Positions 52,564-60,495 of a stretch of DNA of 64,000 nucleotides are shown here, piece by piece. A program made the translations under genes and the position numbers. The stretch is from Bacteroidales bacterium (GTDB taxonomy: Bacteria > Bacteroidota > Bacteroidia > Bacteroidales > UBA932): NCBI GenBank assembly GCA_017395045.1, contig JAFPWG010000002.1, positions 1 to 64,000 on the forward strand, written 5' to 3'. The notes under the pieces are model-generated. The model saw nothing but the letters and a program-made list of their open reading frames with translations. It was not told the DNA's origin and made no database searches. Positions within the stretch are counted from its first letter, which is position 1; every line of letters begins with the position of its first letter.

Positions 52564-53493
52564 ATGAAACCCACCCTTCTCGTCCTGGCAGCCGGTATGG
52601 GCAGCCGCTATGGCGGACTCAAGCAGATGGACGGCCTCGGTCCCCACGGAGAAACCATCATCGATTATTCCATCCACGACGCCGTCGAAGCCGGCTTCGG
52701 CAAGATCGTGTACATCGTCCGGGAGTACTTCAAGGCCGATATGGAAAAGGCCGTGTATAAAAAGTACGCCGGTGTCAAGGCAATCGACGGCGAACCCCTG
52801 GAGTTCGCCTTCGTCACCCAGGAACTGGACAAGATTCCTGCCGGTTTCACCCTGAACCCGGAGCGCGTGAAGCCCTGGGGCACCGCCCACGCCATGCTCA
52901 TGGCGAAGGATGTCATCCACGAGCCGTTCGCCGTCATCAACGGTGACGATTTCTACGGCAAGGATTCCTTCCACATCCTAGGCGACTGGTGCCGCGCCCA
53001 CGAGAACACGAAGGGCCAGTACTGCATCATCGGCTTCGAACTGGACAATACCCTGTCCGAGAACGGTACCGTTTCCCGCGGAATCTGCTACTACGACGCT
53101 TCCAAGACCCTCACCGGCATCGTCGAGCACCTGGAAATCGGCAAGGATGCCGACGGAACCGTGTACGGCATCAATTCCGTGACCGGCGAAAAGCACGCCC
53201 TGGATGCCAAGGCCTTGTGTTCCATGAACATGTGGGGCTTCACCCCGGACTATTTCGACCTGAGCGAGGCCATCTTCACCGACTTCCTGAAAGTGAACAT
53301 CAACGAGCCCAAGAAGGAATTCTATATCCCTTACGCCGTCGACAGGATCATCAAGGAAGGCAACGGATCCTGCGAGGTGCTTTCCACCCCGTCCCACTGG
53401 TTCGGCGTGACCTTCAAGGAGGACCGCCCCGGTGTCGTCGCCAAGTTCGCCTCCCTGGTGGAGGAAGGCGTCTATCCCAGCCCGCTCTATTGA
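52564..53493 (+). CDS. Sugar-phosphate nucleotidyltransferase family protein
   Basis: A 309-residue protein of the NTP-transferase fold: nucleotide loop LVLAAGMGSRYGGLKQMDG (residues 5-23), metal-binding Asp pair in VINGDDFYG (about residue 120), and SMNMWGFTPDYFD further on. Typical of a Bacteroidota group related to glucose-1-phosphate thymidylyl/uridylyltransferases, but the sugar cannot be told. It precedes the CPBP gene by 1 nt. Confidence 0.88.
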   Translation: MKPTLLVLAAGMGSRYGGLKQMDGLGPHGETIIDYSIHDAVEAGFGKIVYIVREYFKADMEKAVYKKYAGVKAIDGEPLEFAFVTQELDKIPAGFTLNPERVKPWGTAHAMLMAKDVIHEPFAVINGDDFYGKDSFHILGDWCRAHENTKGQYCIIGFELDNTLSENGTVSRGICYYDASKTLTGIVEHLEIGKDADGTVYGINSVTGEKHALDAKALCSMNMWGFTPDYFDLSEAIFTDFLKVNINEPKKEFYIPYAVDRIIKEGNGSCEVLSTPSHWFGVTFKEDRPGVVAKFASLVEEGVYPSPLY

Positions 53494-53494
53494 T

Positions 53495-54466
53495 ATGGGA
53501 ATCTCCGCACGCAAGGTCAACAACTATGATCTCTACGCCGGACACGCGTGGTACGTGCCTGGCGTAAAGGGGATGTTCGGTTTCATCGGCTGGTTTATCC
53601 TCGGTTCCATCCTGGGCGGCATGATCATGCTCATCATGGGCCTGTTCATGTCGCCGGAAGCCCTCCAGGACTACGGGATGATCGTCGTCTATCCCGTCCA
53701 GTTCCTCCCCGCCATGGTCTATGCGGCCAGCCAGAGCCGGAAGAACATGATGTTCGACCCCGGCTACGTGCTGGACAACAGGCATTCTTCCCCGTTCAGC
53801 TTCGGTCTGCTCATCCTCGTCACCGTCGTGATGACCTTCGCGTCGATGTTCGCCTTCGACCTGCCGAACTATTGGAACATGCAGCTGACCAACCGGTCCA
53901 GCTTCCTGTCCCAGTTCTATGAGATGCTCATGGAAACCATGAAGCAGATGACCGGCGGTCCGTTCTGGTCTTCCTTCCTGGTGGTGGCCATCTTCGCCCC
54001 CATCTTCGAAGAGTGGCTGTGCCGGGGCATGGTGCTTCGCGGCCTGCTCACAAAGATGAAGCCTGTCTGGGCCATCGTCATCTCGGCGGTCTTCTTCGCC
54101 GTCATCCACGCGAACCCCTGGCAGGCCCTGAACGCCTTCCTGATCGGGCTGGTGATGGGCTATGTCTATTACAAGACCGGCTCCCTGATCCTCACGATGA
54201 TCATCCATTTCGTGAACAACGGTTCAGCTGTCATCCTCCAGAACGTGGAAAGCCTGAAGGACTACGACTATTGGATCGACATCCTCGGGAAACAGAACTA
54301 CTACCTGGTCTTTGCCGCCAGTTGCATTGTCCTCATCGCCTGTCTCGCGGTCTTCTCCCGCGTCAAGGTCGAGAACCCCTGGGGCAACATCGACCGCATC
54401 CCGCCGGCAGACGAACTCTCTGTCGAGGATCCCGCGACAAAAGCGGCCGGGGAAATCCGGGACTAG
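53495..54466 (+). CDS. CPBP family intramembrane metalloprotease
   Basis: A 323-residue protein with about eight membrane segments. The CPBP (Abi) motifs are EEWLCRGMVLRGL (Glu-Glu and Arg, about residue 170) and AVIHANPWQALNAFLIG (His), with a final FVNNGS (Asn). The family includes CAAX-processing and bacteriocin-tolerance proteins. ATG 53495 was chosen since the frame upstream overlaps the previous gene. Confidence 0.9.
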   Translation: MGISARKVNNYDLYAGHAWYVPGVKGMFGFIGWFILGSILGGMIMLIMGLFMSPEALQDYGMIVVYPVQFLPAMVYAASQSRKNMMFDPGYVLDNRHSSPFSFGLLILVTVVMTFASMFAFDLPNYWNMQLTNRSSFLSQFYEMLMETMKQMTGGPFWSSFLVVAIFAPIFEEWLCRGMVLRGLLTKMKPVWAIVISAVFFAVIHANPWQALNAFLIGLVMGYVYYKTGSLILTMIIHFVNNGSAVILQNVESLKDYDYWIDILGKQNYYLVFAASCIVLIACLAVFSRVKVENPWGNIDRIPPADELSVEDPATKAAGEIRD

Positions 54467-54492
54467 CATTTCGCAAATCCCCGCCAACGATG

Positions 54493-54524
54493 AAGAGGTG
54501 CACCTGCAGGTGCACCTCTTTTTG
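54493..54524. terminator. Bidirectional terminator, perfect 28-bp palindrome
   Basis: 54493-54520 equals its own reverse complement (ends AAGAGGTGCA/TGCACCTCTT, centre CTGCAG). T-runs flank it on both strands. It ends the CPBP gene from the left and the murU-like gene from the right. Confidence 0.9.
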
Positions 54525-54540
54525 TTTATTCTCCTTATAA

Positions 54541-55296
54541 TCAGCCCTTTAGGATAGCGATGCAAGTGGCTTCCGCCTCGGGGAGGGTGGCGTACTTCCC
54601 CACGTCCACCAGGGCGAAATCCGGCGGCACGACACCGTAGATGGGATAGTCGGCGCAGGCCCTCAGATAAAAGTCCACGATGGAGAACCGGTCGCCGAAG
54701 CCGTACTTCCCGAAAGCGCCGAAGATTGCCGGTGAAATCAGATGGATGCCGGCGAAGGCAAGCTTGCGGAAACGGTCCGGGTCGATGTCCCCGAACGGAC
54801 TCCGGACCTCCCCCGTCGCCAGGTTCGTCCAGCCCCTCAACCGCCCGTCGTCATCGAACAGGAAATACCGCTGTGTCTTCCTTTCGCTCACGACCAGCGT
54901 CGCCAGCGCACCGGGACGGCACTGCTCCCGCAACCACTTGAAATCCAGGTTACTGACAATATCGACATTGTGCACGAGGAACGGATCTCCCGTTCCTCCG
55001 GACGAGTCCAGCAGCAGCTGTGCACACTTGATTCCTCCCCCGGTTTCACGGAGAAGGAAACGCTCGTCGGAAACGGTGATGCGGGCCCCGAAGTCGTGGA
55101 ACCGGAGATAATCGATAATCTGGTCCGGGAAATGGTGGACGTTCACGACGATGTCTTCATAGCCACCCGCCACCAGTTTCGTCAGGACGTGATACAGCAA
55201 AGGCTGTCCGCACACGGGCACGAGTGCCTTCGGCATCGTGTCCGTGATGGGTTTCAAACGGGTGCCCAGCCCCGCGGCAAAGATCATCGCTTTCAT
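54541..55296 (-). CDS. murU: Nucleotidyltransferase, MurU-like (MurNAc-1-phosphate uridylyltransferase)
   Basis: A 251-residue NTP transferase: loop IFAAGLGTRLKPITDTMPKA (residues 4-23), LLRETGGGIK, and VHNVDIVSN with the metal-binding Asp. It is close to MurU/HddC enzymes, and its upstream neighbour is an AmgK-type sugar kinase. AmgK and MurU together turn MurNAc into UDP-MurNAc in peptidoglycan recycling. No promoter box of its own is seen, so it is probably read from the kinase gene. Confidence 0.82.
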   Translation of the reverse strand: MKAMIFAAGLGTRLKPITDTMPKALVPVCGQPLLYHVLTKLVAGGYEDIVVNVHHFPDQIIDYLRFHDFGARITVSDERFLLRETGGGIKCAQLLLDSSGGTGDPFLVHNVDIVSNLDFKWLREQCRPGALATLVVSERKTQRYFLFDDDGRLRGWTNLATGEVRSPFGDIDPDRFRKLAFAGIHLISPAIFGAFGKYGFGDRFSIVDFYLRACADYPIYGVVPPDFALVDVGKYATLPEAEATCIAILKG

Positions 55297-55307
55297 CGTC
55301 TGACGGC

Positions 55308-55415
55308 CGTCGAATGGAACTTGTTTATTATCAATGTTTTATGCAATAATGAGTGCCCAGTTTTACGCACTCAATTATCATTAAGTCAATCATTGTCAAT
55401 CACTTACATTCGACG
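55308..55415. repeat. 108-bp element with terminal inverted repeats, copy 2
   Basis: Ends CGTCGAATG (55308-55316) and CATTCGACG (55407-55415). The same length and ends as 7406-7513. The centre has GAGTGC/GCACTC (55351-55372). Its right end lies inside the last codons of the AmgK-RapZ gene, so that gene's final residues (VECK) are supplied by the element. Confidence 0.7.
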
Positions 55416-56839
55416 CACTCTTGGGGTAACCAGCGGTCGATGCCCCGCTCGCGGTGAATCAGGTGAACGCGGACGGGATATTTCGCGACGAGGTGCTCCG
55501 CAAGGTGCTGGGCGCTGTAGGCTGAACGGTGCTGACCGCCGGTACAGCCGAAACTGACCTGAAGGTGCGTGAATCCCCGCTGGAGGAAACGCTCCACGTG
55601 GGCATCGACCAACGAATAGACCGCGTCCAGGAAACGGAGGATCTCGCCGTCCTCCTCCAGGAACTGGATGACGGGTGCATCCAGACCGGTCAATTGCTTG
55701 AACTGCTCATACTTCCCGGGATTGTGCACGCTCCGGCAGTCGAACACATATCCTCCCCCATTCCCCGAAGCATCCTCCGGAATACCCTTCCGGTAGGAGA
55801 AACTGTATATGGTCACCGTCAATCCCGCCGATTCCTCTTTCTTTTCAGAGGGGACATTCTTTCCCGAACCTTCCGAGAGGGCCGAAAGGACTCCCGACAG
55901 GTAGGGATAGTCCTTGAGCGGCAGGAGGCCATGCACGATTTCCAAGGCCGGGGGGATGCTGGACGTGAAGGCCTTGTTGCCCTCCCAGAGGCCGCGGAAG
56001 CCATAGCAGCCGAGCACCTGAAGCATCCGGAACAGGATGAAAAGGCGGAGACGCTCCCGGAAATGGGATTCGTCCACGGGTCCATATGCACGCAGCGCCT
56101 CCAGATAAACCTGCAGCAACTCTTCCCTCAGGGCTTCCGGATAGCGGGCCCGGGCCTGCCAGAGGAAAGAGGCGACGTCATAGTGGACCGGTCCGCGGCG
56201 TCCGCCCTGGAAGTCGATGAAATACGGCTCCCCGCCGACCAGCATCACGTTGCGGGCATTGAAATCACGGTACAGGAACGTGTCGGAAGGCTCGGCGAGA
56301 AGGTCCGCCCGGAGCCGGTCGAAGTCGTCCTGCAAGAAGACTTCGTTAAACTCCAGACCAGTGAGTTTCAGGAAGTTATATTTGAAATAGTTCAGGTCGA
56401 AGTCCACCATCCGCGCATCGAAGGACGGCTGCGGATAGCATACGGAAAAGTCCAGCCCGCGGGCACCTTCCACCTGGATCTTCGGGAGGGCGGCAAGTGT
56501 TTTCTTTAGCAGCAGGACTTCTTCCGGGCTGTAGGAACCGCTGTTCCGCCCTTCGGACAATGCGTCATAAAGTACGGTCGATCCCAGGTCCTCCTGCAGG
56601 TAGCAGAGGCCATCTTCCGCCACAACCTTCGGGACGTTGATACCCTTGGCGGCGAAATGGCGGTCGATGGTCAGGAAGGCGCGGTTCTCGTCGGCGTCGG
56701 TACCTTCCACGCCGATGAGCGTCCGTCCGTCAGGCCCTGTCAGCCGGTAATACCGCCGGTGCGAGGCCGACCCGGTGAGCGCCACACAGGACACGGGCGC
56801 AGCTCCGGTATATCGTTCAAACAGTGATTCCAGTGACAT
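55400..56839 (-). CDS. Fusion of AmgK-type sugar kinase with RapZ C-terminal domain
   Basis: A 479-residue protein. Residues ~1-330 are an aminoglycoside-phosphotransferase fold like AmgK: CYLQEDLGSTVLYDAL, the catalytic loop FLYRDFNARNVML and metal site YFIDFQGGRRGP. Residues ~345-479 match the RapZ C-terminal half: GYVFDCRSVHNPG, DAHVERFLQRGFTHLQVSFG and CTGGQHRSAYSAQHLAEHL. RapZ senses glucosamine-6-phosphate in enterobacteria; joining it to a MurNAc/GlcNAc kinase links recycling with amino-sugar sensing (inference). ATG 56839; -7 box TATTTTTG at 56853-56846. Confidence 0.87.
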   Translation of the reverse strand: MSLESLFERYTGAAPVSCVALTGSASHRRYYRLTGPDGRTLIGVEGTDADENRAFLTIDRHFAAKGINVPKVVAEDGLCYLQEDLGSTVLYDALSEGRNSGSYSPEEVLLLKKTLAALPKIQVEGARGLDFSVCYPQPSFDARMVDFDLNYFKYNFLKLTGLEFNEVFLQDDFDRLRADLLAEPSDTFLYRDFNARNVMLVGGEPYFIDFQGGRRGPVHYDVASFLWQARARYPEALREELLQVYLEALRAYGPVDESHFRERLRLFILFRMLQVLGCYGFRGLWEGNKAFTSSIPPALEIVHGLLPLKDYPYLSGVLSALSEGSGKNVPSEKKEESAGLTVTIYSFSYRKGIPEDASGNGGGYVFDCRSVHNPGKYEQFKQLTGLDAPVIQFLEEDGEILRFLDAVYSLVDAHVERFLQRGFTHLQVSFGCTGGQHRSAYSAQHLAEHLVAKYPVRVHLIHRERGIDRWLPQECVECK

Positions 56840-56845
56840 AATATG

Positions 56846-56869
56846 CAAAAATAATTATTCTTATCTTTG
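56846..56869. promoter_or_regulatory. Divergent promoters of amgK-rapZ and the phytase-like gene
   Basis: TATTTTTG (minus, 56853-56846), 6 nt before the ATG at 56839, and TATCTTTG (plus, 56862-56869), 7 nt before the ATG at 56877. Both messages would be almost leaderless. Confidence 0.6.
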
Positions 56870-56876
56870 CAAGCAA

Positions 56877-58313
56877 ATGGCGGAAAACGGAAAAATGAAA
56901 AGGATCCTTCTCATCCTGCTGACGGCAAGCTTCCCGGCCTTTGCAAGCTGTGCGCAGCCGCAGGGAACGGTGTACGAACCCGTGCGGTACGAGGACGGGA
57001 CACCCGTTACTGACGATCCGGAAGCCGAGGCCCTGTTCGCCCAGGACCGGTTCCTGACGGATACGACGGTCACGGGAAAGGGCGACACCCTTTTCATCGT
57101 CCGTCACGCCAGTGCCTACGTACGCATCCTGCTGACCGGATTGCCGGCGGATGCAGGCATCGGGGAAATCCTGCTGGTACCCACGGAAGGTGGAATCGAA
57201 ACCCTTCCCGTACCTCTTCCCGATTCCGGGGAATTCAGCCTGTGGATGGCAAAGGAGCCGGGAGGCCTCCCGGCGGCAGCCGCCATCGCCCGGGCTTCGG
57301 ACGGCCGGTCCTGGTCCGTCCGCCTGAAAGGCCTGGACCTCCAGGCCGGCACGGCGTACCGGTGGACCGGAACCTTCCTCCCGCCGGACACCCCGGCGGC
57401 GGACCTCCGGGCCACACCCCTCCCGGCATCGATCCTGGACATCGAACCCGGCGAGTATTCCGGCATCACGCACATCTCCGGCAACCGGTATGCGGTAGTC
57501 CATGATAAGTTGAAAGGCGGTGGCATCGTCTTCTTTTCGATTCCCCTCGGTCCGGACGGGACCGTCACAAGCGTGCTGATGAAGCAGGCGGACGGGACGG
57601 CGGAAGCGGGCGGCAGGGCCCGGGACTGCGAAGGCATCGCCTTCGTGCCCTCCACGGCCACCCTGTATGTTTCCACCGAGAGCCAGGACATCCGGGAATA
57701 CGACCTCGCCGGACGGGAAACCGGGAGAATGCTCCGGATCCCCAATGAATTCAGCACCAAAAACATCATTGCGAACCGCGGTTTCGAGTCCCTCACTTAC
57801 GACGATTCCACGGGCCTGTTCTGGACGACGACGGAATCCCCGCTGAAGAAAGACACCTTCCTCCCCCGCATCCTGCGCCTGCAAAGTTTCGGCAGTGACG
57901 GAGAACCCGGAGAGCAGTTCTTCTACCAAATCGGAGAGCCCGCGAGGTCATCGGCCGGAATCACGGCCTATGTCCACGGCGTTCCCGCCCTCGCCGCCCT
58001 CGGCGATGGCCGCCTCATCGTCCTGGAACGGGAAGTGTACGTACCGAAAGGGAGCTTCTGGGACAAGCTTACAGACTCCTTCACCCAGACCGACCTATAC
58101 CTCGTGGACCCGGTTCACGACCCTGCCGGCATCCTCCGCAAATCCCTCCTCTGCACCTTCCGGACCGGAGCCCTGGACCTGGCCAACTTCGAAGGGATGT
58201 GCCTCGGGCCCACCCTTCCGGACGGCCGGCGCACGCTCGTCCTCATCGCCGATTCCCAGAAGGGCTCCGGCGGGCTGACGAACGAGTATGTGAAGGTAGT
58301 CCTGCTCCGGTAA
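56877..58313 (+). CDS. Lipoprotein with esterase-like/phytase-like beta-propeller domain
   Basis: A 478-residue lipoprotein (start MAENGKMKRILLILL; lipobox FASC at about residue 22). The N-terminal ~190 residues are beta-rich and unrecognised. The C-terminal part (~200-478) fits the esterase-like activity of phytase family: EYSGITHISGNRYAVVHDKL, DCEGIAFVPSTATLYVSTES, RGFESLTYDDSTGLFWTTTE and LANFEGMCLGPTL. These read as propeller blades with conserved Glu and Asp that may bind calcium. The true substrate is unknown. The ATG at 56895 is an alternative start. Confidence 0.82.
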   Translation: MAENGKMKRILLILLTASFPAFASCAQPQGTVYEPVRYEDGTPVTDDPEAEALFAQDRFLTDTTVTGKGDTLFIVRHASAYVRILLTGLPADAGIGEILLVPTEGGIETLPVPLPDSGEFSLWMAKEPGGLPAAAAIARASDGRSWSVRLKGLDLQAGTAYRWTGTFLPPDTPAADLRATPLPASILDIEPGEYSGITHISGNRYAVVHDKLKGGGIVFFSIPLGPDGTVTSVLMKQADGTAEAGGRARDCEGIAFVPSTATLYVSTESQDIREYDLAGRETGRMLRIPNEFSTKNIIANRGFESLTYDDSTGLFWTTTESPLKKDTFLPRILRLQSFGSDGEPGEQFFYQIGEPARSSAGITAYVHGVPALAALGDGRLIVLEREVYVPKGSFWDKLTDSFTQTDLYLVDPVHDPAGILRKSLLCTFRTGALDLANFEGMCLGPTLPDGRRTLVLIADSQKGSGGLTNEYVKVVLLR

Positions 58314-58314
58314 A

Positions 58315-59823
58315 TCAGTCGATCTCGAATTCCTGGATCTGCTTCACCAGGTCGTCGATCAGGCGCATCTTGGTGTCGTAGAGGTCGTCGGAGATATCCA
58401 CCTTGTAAAAGTGCGGATTGATCAGACGGGACTCGGCGGGAGAGAAGTGGTGGAGGTTGTCCTTGAAGAACGCCTTCTTCTGCATCAGCGTGTGCTTCGG
58501 ACAGACGCGCTTGCCGTCGGCGATGGCCTGGTGCTGAAGCGGACGGGCCTCATAGGTGCCGGCCTCGAAGGTCTTGTACTTGAAGGAATCGTACTCGTCG
58601 CGGACGGTGATGGTCTCCCCCTTCTGGATGGCGAGGTCCATCCTGTCCCCGCGGAGGCAGGTGACGTCGGCCTTGAACACGTAACCGTCAATCTTGTTGC
58701 CCTTGGACGAATCCAGGGTGCTGATGCGCCAGGTGATCTGGAAGCCCGGGTTGATGAGCTTGATCTTGTCCTCGGAGCGCTTCAGGACGGGCTGGTCGCC
58801 GATCTGCACCAGCTTGTACACGTTGCCGAAGCAGGGGGCGGCCTTGGAGGTGGCGATGGCGTCGCCCACGCCGTAGCTGTCGATGCAGGCCCCCTGGCGC
58901 TCCAGGTCCGTGATCAGGTACTCGTCCAGGCTGTTGGTCGCAAAGATCTTGCATTTCTTCATCCCGTGGTCGTCCAGGATGCGGCGCACTTCCTGGGACA
59001 GGTAGGCGAGGTCGCCGCTGTCCAGCCGGATACCGTAACCGCCGGGATAGTTATCGTCGATGCCGTTCTCGCGGAAAGCACGGATAGCATTCTTGACACC
59101 GCACCTGAGGGTGTCGTACGTGTCGATGAGCAGGATGATGTTCTCGCCCCGGTGGGTGCGGATATAGTCGCAGAAAGCCAGATGTTCGCCCTCCACGGTG
59201 CTGCCGTAGGCGGTCACGAAGCTATGGGCCATCGTGCCGGTGGAAGGGACACCGTTCATGGCGCCGGTGAGGATGTTCGAGGAACTGGCGCAGCCGGCGA
59301 TCTGGGCGGCCTTGCCGCCATAGACGGCGGCCCAGGGGCCGTGGGCGCGGCGGGACCCGAACTCGGAAACCGGCTTGTCGGTCGCACGGCACACGCGGGA
59401 AGCCTTCGTGGCGACGGCCATCTGGTGGTTCAGGATGCACAGCATCGGGGTTTCCAGGACCTGCGCCTCGATCATGGGCGCGACGACGGTGACAATGGGC
59501 TGCGTGGGGAAGGCGATCTCACCCTCGCGCATGCAGTACACCGCGCCGGTGAACTTCATGGTGCTCAGATACTTGCGGAATTCCTTATAATCATCCCCCG
59601 GGAGGAACTTCTCGTAGAATTCCTCCGGTTCGGTGCCCAGTTTCTGGACCATCTGGATGATTTCCTCCGTGCCGCTCACGACGGCCCAGTTGTTATTCTC
59701 CGGAGCCTTCCGGTAAAACAGGTTGAAGGTGGCGATTTCCTTGTCCTTCCCGCATTCCAGGTAAGACTTTCCCATCGTGTACTGGTACTTGTCCGAGCAA
59801 TAGGCAGTGTTCAGTTTATCCAT
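58315..59823 (-). CDS. pncB: Nicotinate phosphoribosyltransferase
   Basis: A 502-residue enzyme of NAD salvage joining nicotinate and PRPP. Conserved parts: EFGSRRAHGPWAAVYGGKAA (about residues 150-169) with the catalytic His, LIDTYDTL, GIRLDSGDLAYLS and IFATNSLDEYLI. Length is that of the larger clade. It is divergent from the nicotinamidase gene, giving the two steps of the same path. The 3' end meets the phytase-like gene with a 1-nt gap and no terminator. Confidence 0.95.
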   Translation of the reverse strand: MDKLNTAYCSDKYQYTMGKSYLECGKDKEIATFNLFYRKAPENNNWAVVSGTEEIIQMVQKLGTEPEEFYEKFLPGDDYKEFRKYLSTMKFTGAVYCMREGEIAFPTQPIVTVVAPMIEAQVLETPMLCILNHQMAVATKASRVCRATDKPVSEFGSRRAHGPWAAVYGGKAAQIAGCASSSNILTGAMNGVPSTGTMAHSFVTAYGSTVEGEHLAFCDYIRTHRGENIILLIDTYDTLRCGVKNAIRAFRENGIDDNYPGGYGIRLDSGDLAYLSQEVRRILDDHGMKKCKIFATNSLDEYLITDLERQGACIDSYGVGDAIATSKAAPCFGNVYKLVQIGDQPVLKRSEDKIKLINPGFQITWRISTLDSSKGNKIDGYVFKADVTCLRGDRMDLAIQKGETITVRDEYDSFKYKTFEAGTYEARPLQHQAIADGKRVCPKHTLMQKKAFFKDNLHHFSPAESRLINPHFYKVDISDDLYDTKMRLIDDLVKQIQEFEID

Positions 59824-59859
59824 AGTGTCTTGTGTTTGCGCCCAACAGGCGGATTATTG

Positions 59860-59889
59860 CAAAGATAACAAAGTTTTTGCGTAAATTTG
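59860..59889. promoter_or_regulatory. Divergent promoters of pncB and pncA
   Basis: TATCTTTG (minus, 59867-59860) for pncB, and TAAATTTG (plus, 59882-59889), 6 nt before the pncA ATG. Confidence 0.65.
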
Positions 59890-59895
59890 TAGGAA

Positions 59896-60495
59896 ATGAC
59901 ACGGAACATGAAAGACAGCGCACTGGTGGTCGTGGACATGCTCTACGACTTCATCGACGGCACCATGGCATGCCAGGGAGCCGAAGGGGCCATCGAGGGG
60001 ACGCTCAAGGCCATTGAAAAGCTCACGGCCGGGACGGAGGCTGACGAATCCGGCATCCACTCCACCTACCCCATCCTCTTCGTCCGGGACCATCACCCGG
60101 CCCGCCACTGCTCGTTTGCGGAGCAGGGCGGCCCGTGGCCCCCGCACTGCGTGCAGGGCACCCACGGCGCAGAGGTGCACGAAGCCCTGCAACCCTATGT
60201 GAAAGAAGATCTTACTTTCTTCAAGGGCGAAGATCCCGCCCGGGAGCAGTACAGCGGTTTCGAAGGTCTTAACCCTGCCGGGCAGAGCCTCGGTGAGGTA
60301 CTCCGCCTCCTGGACATCCAGCACGTCCTCGTGTGCGGCATCGCGACGGAATACTGCGTCCGCAACACGGCCGAAGACCTGCTGAAGGACGGCTTCGACG
60401 TCTGCGTCCTCAAGGACGCCCTCGCCTGGGTGGATGCCGCCGGCCATGCGGAGGCGCTGGATGCGATGGAGAAGGAAGGCATCCGGCTCCTATGA
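59896..60495 (+). CDS. pncA: Nicotinamidase (isochorismatase family)
   Basis: A 199-residue hydrolase turning nicotinamide into nicotinate for PncB. The catalytic Asp is in LVVVDMLYDFIDG (residue ~14), metal ligands in VRDHHPARHCSF (DxHxxxH), Lys near KEDLTFFKGED, and the catalytic Cys in VCGIATEYCVRNTAEDL. ATG 59896 is used; MKDS at 59908 is possible. It overlaps the helicase start by 4 nt. Confidence 0.93.
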   Translation: MTRNMKDSALVVVDMLYDFIDGTMACQGAEGAIEGTLKAIEKLTAGTEADESGIHSTYPILFVRDHHPARHCSFAEQGGPWPPHCVQGTHGAEVHEALQPYVKEDLTFFKGEDPAREQYSGFEGLNPAGQSLGEVLRLLDIQHVLVCGIATEYCVRNTAEDLLKDGFDVCVLKDALAWVDAAGHAEALDAMEKEGIRLL

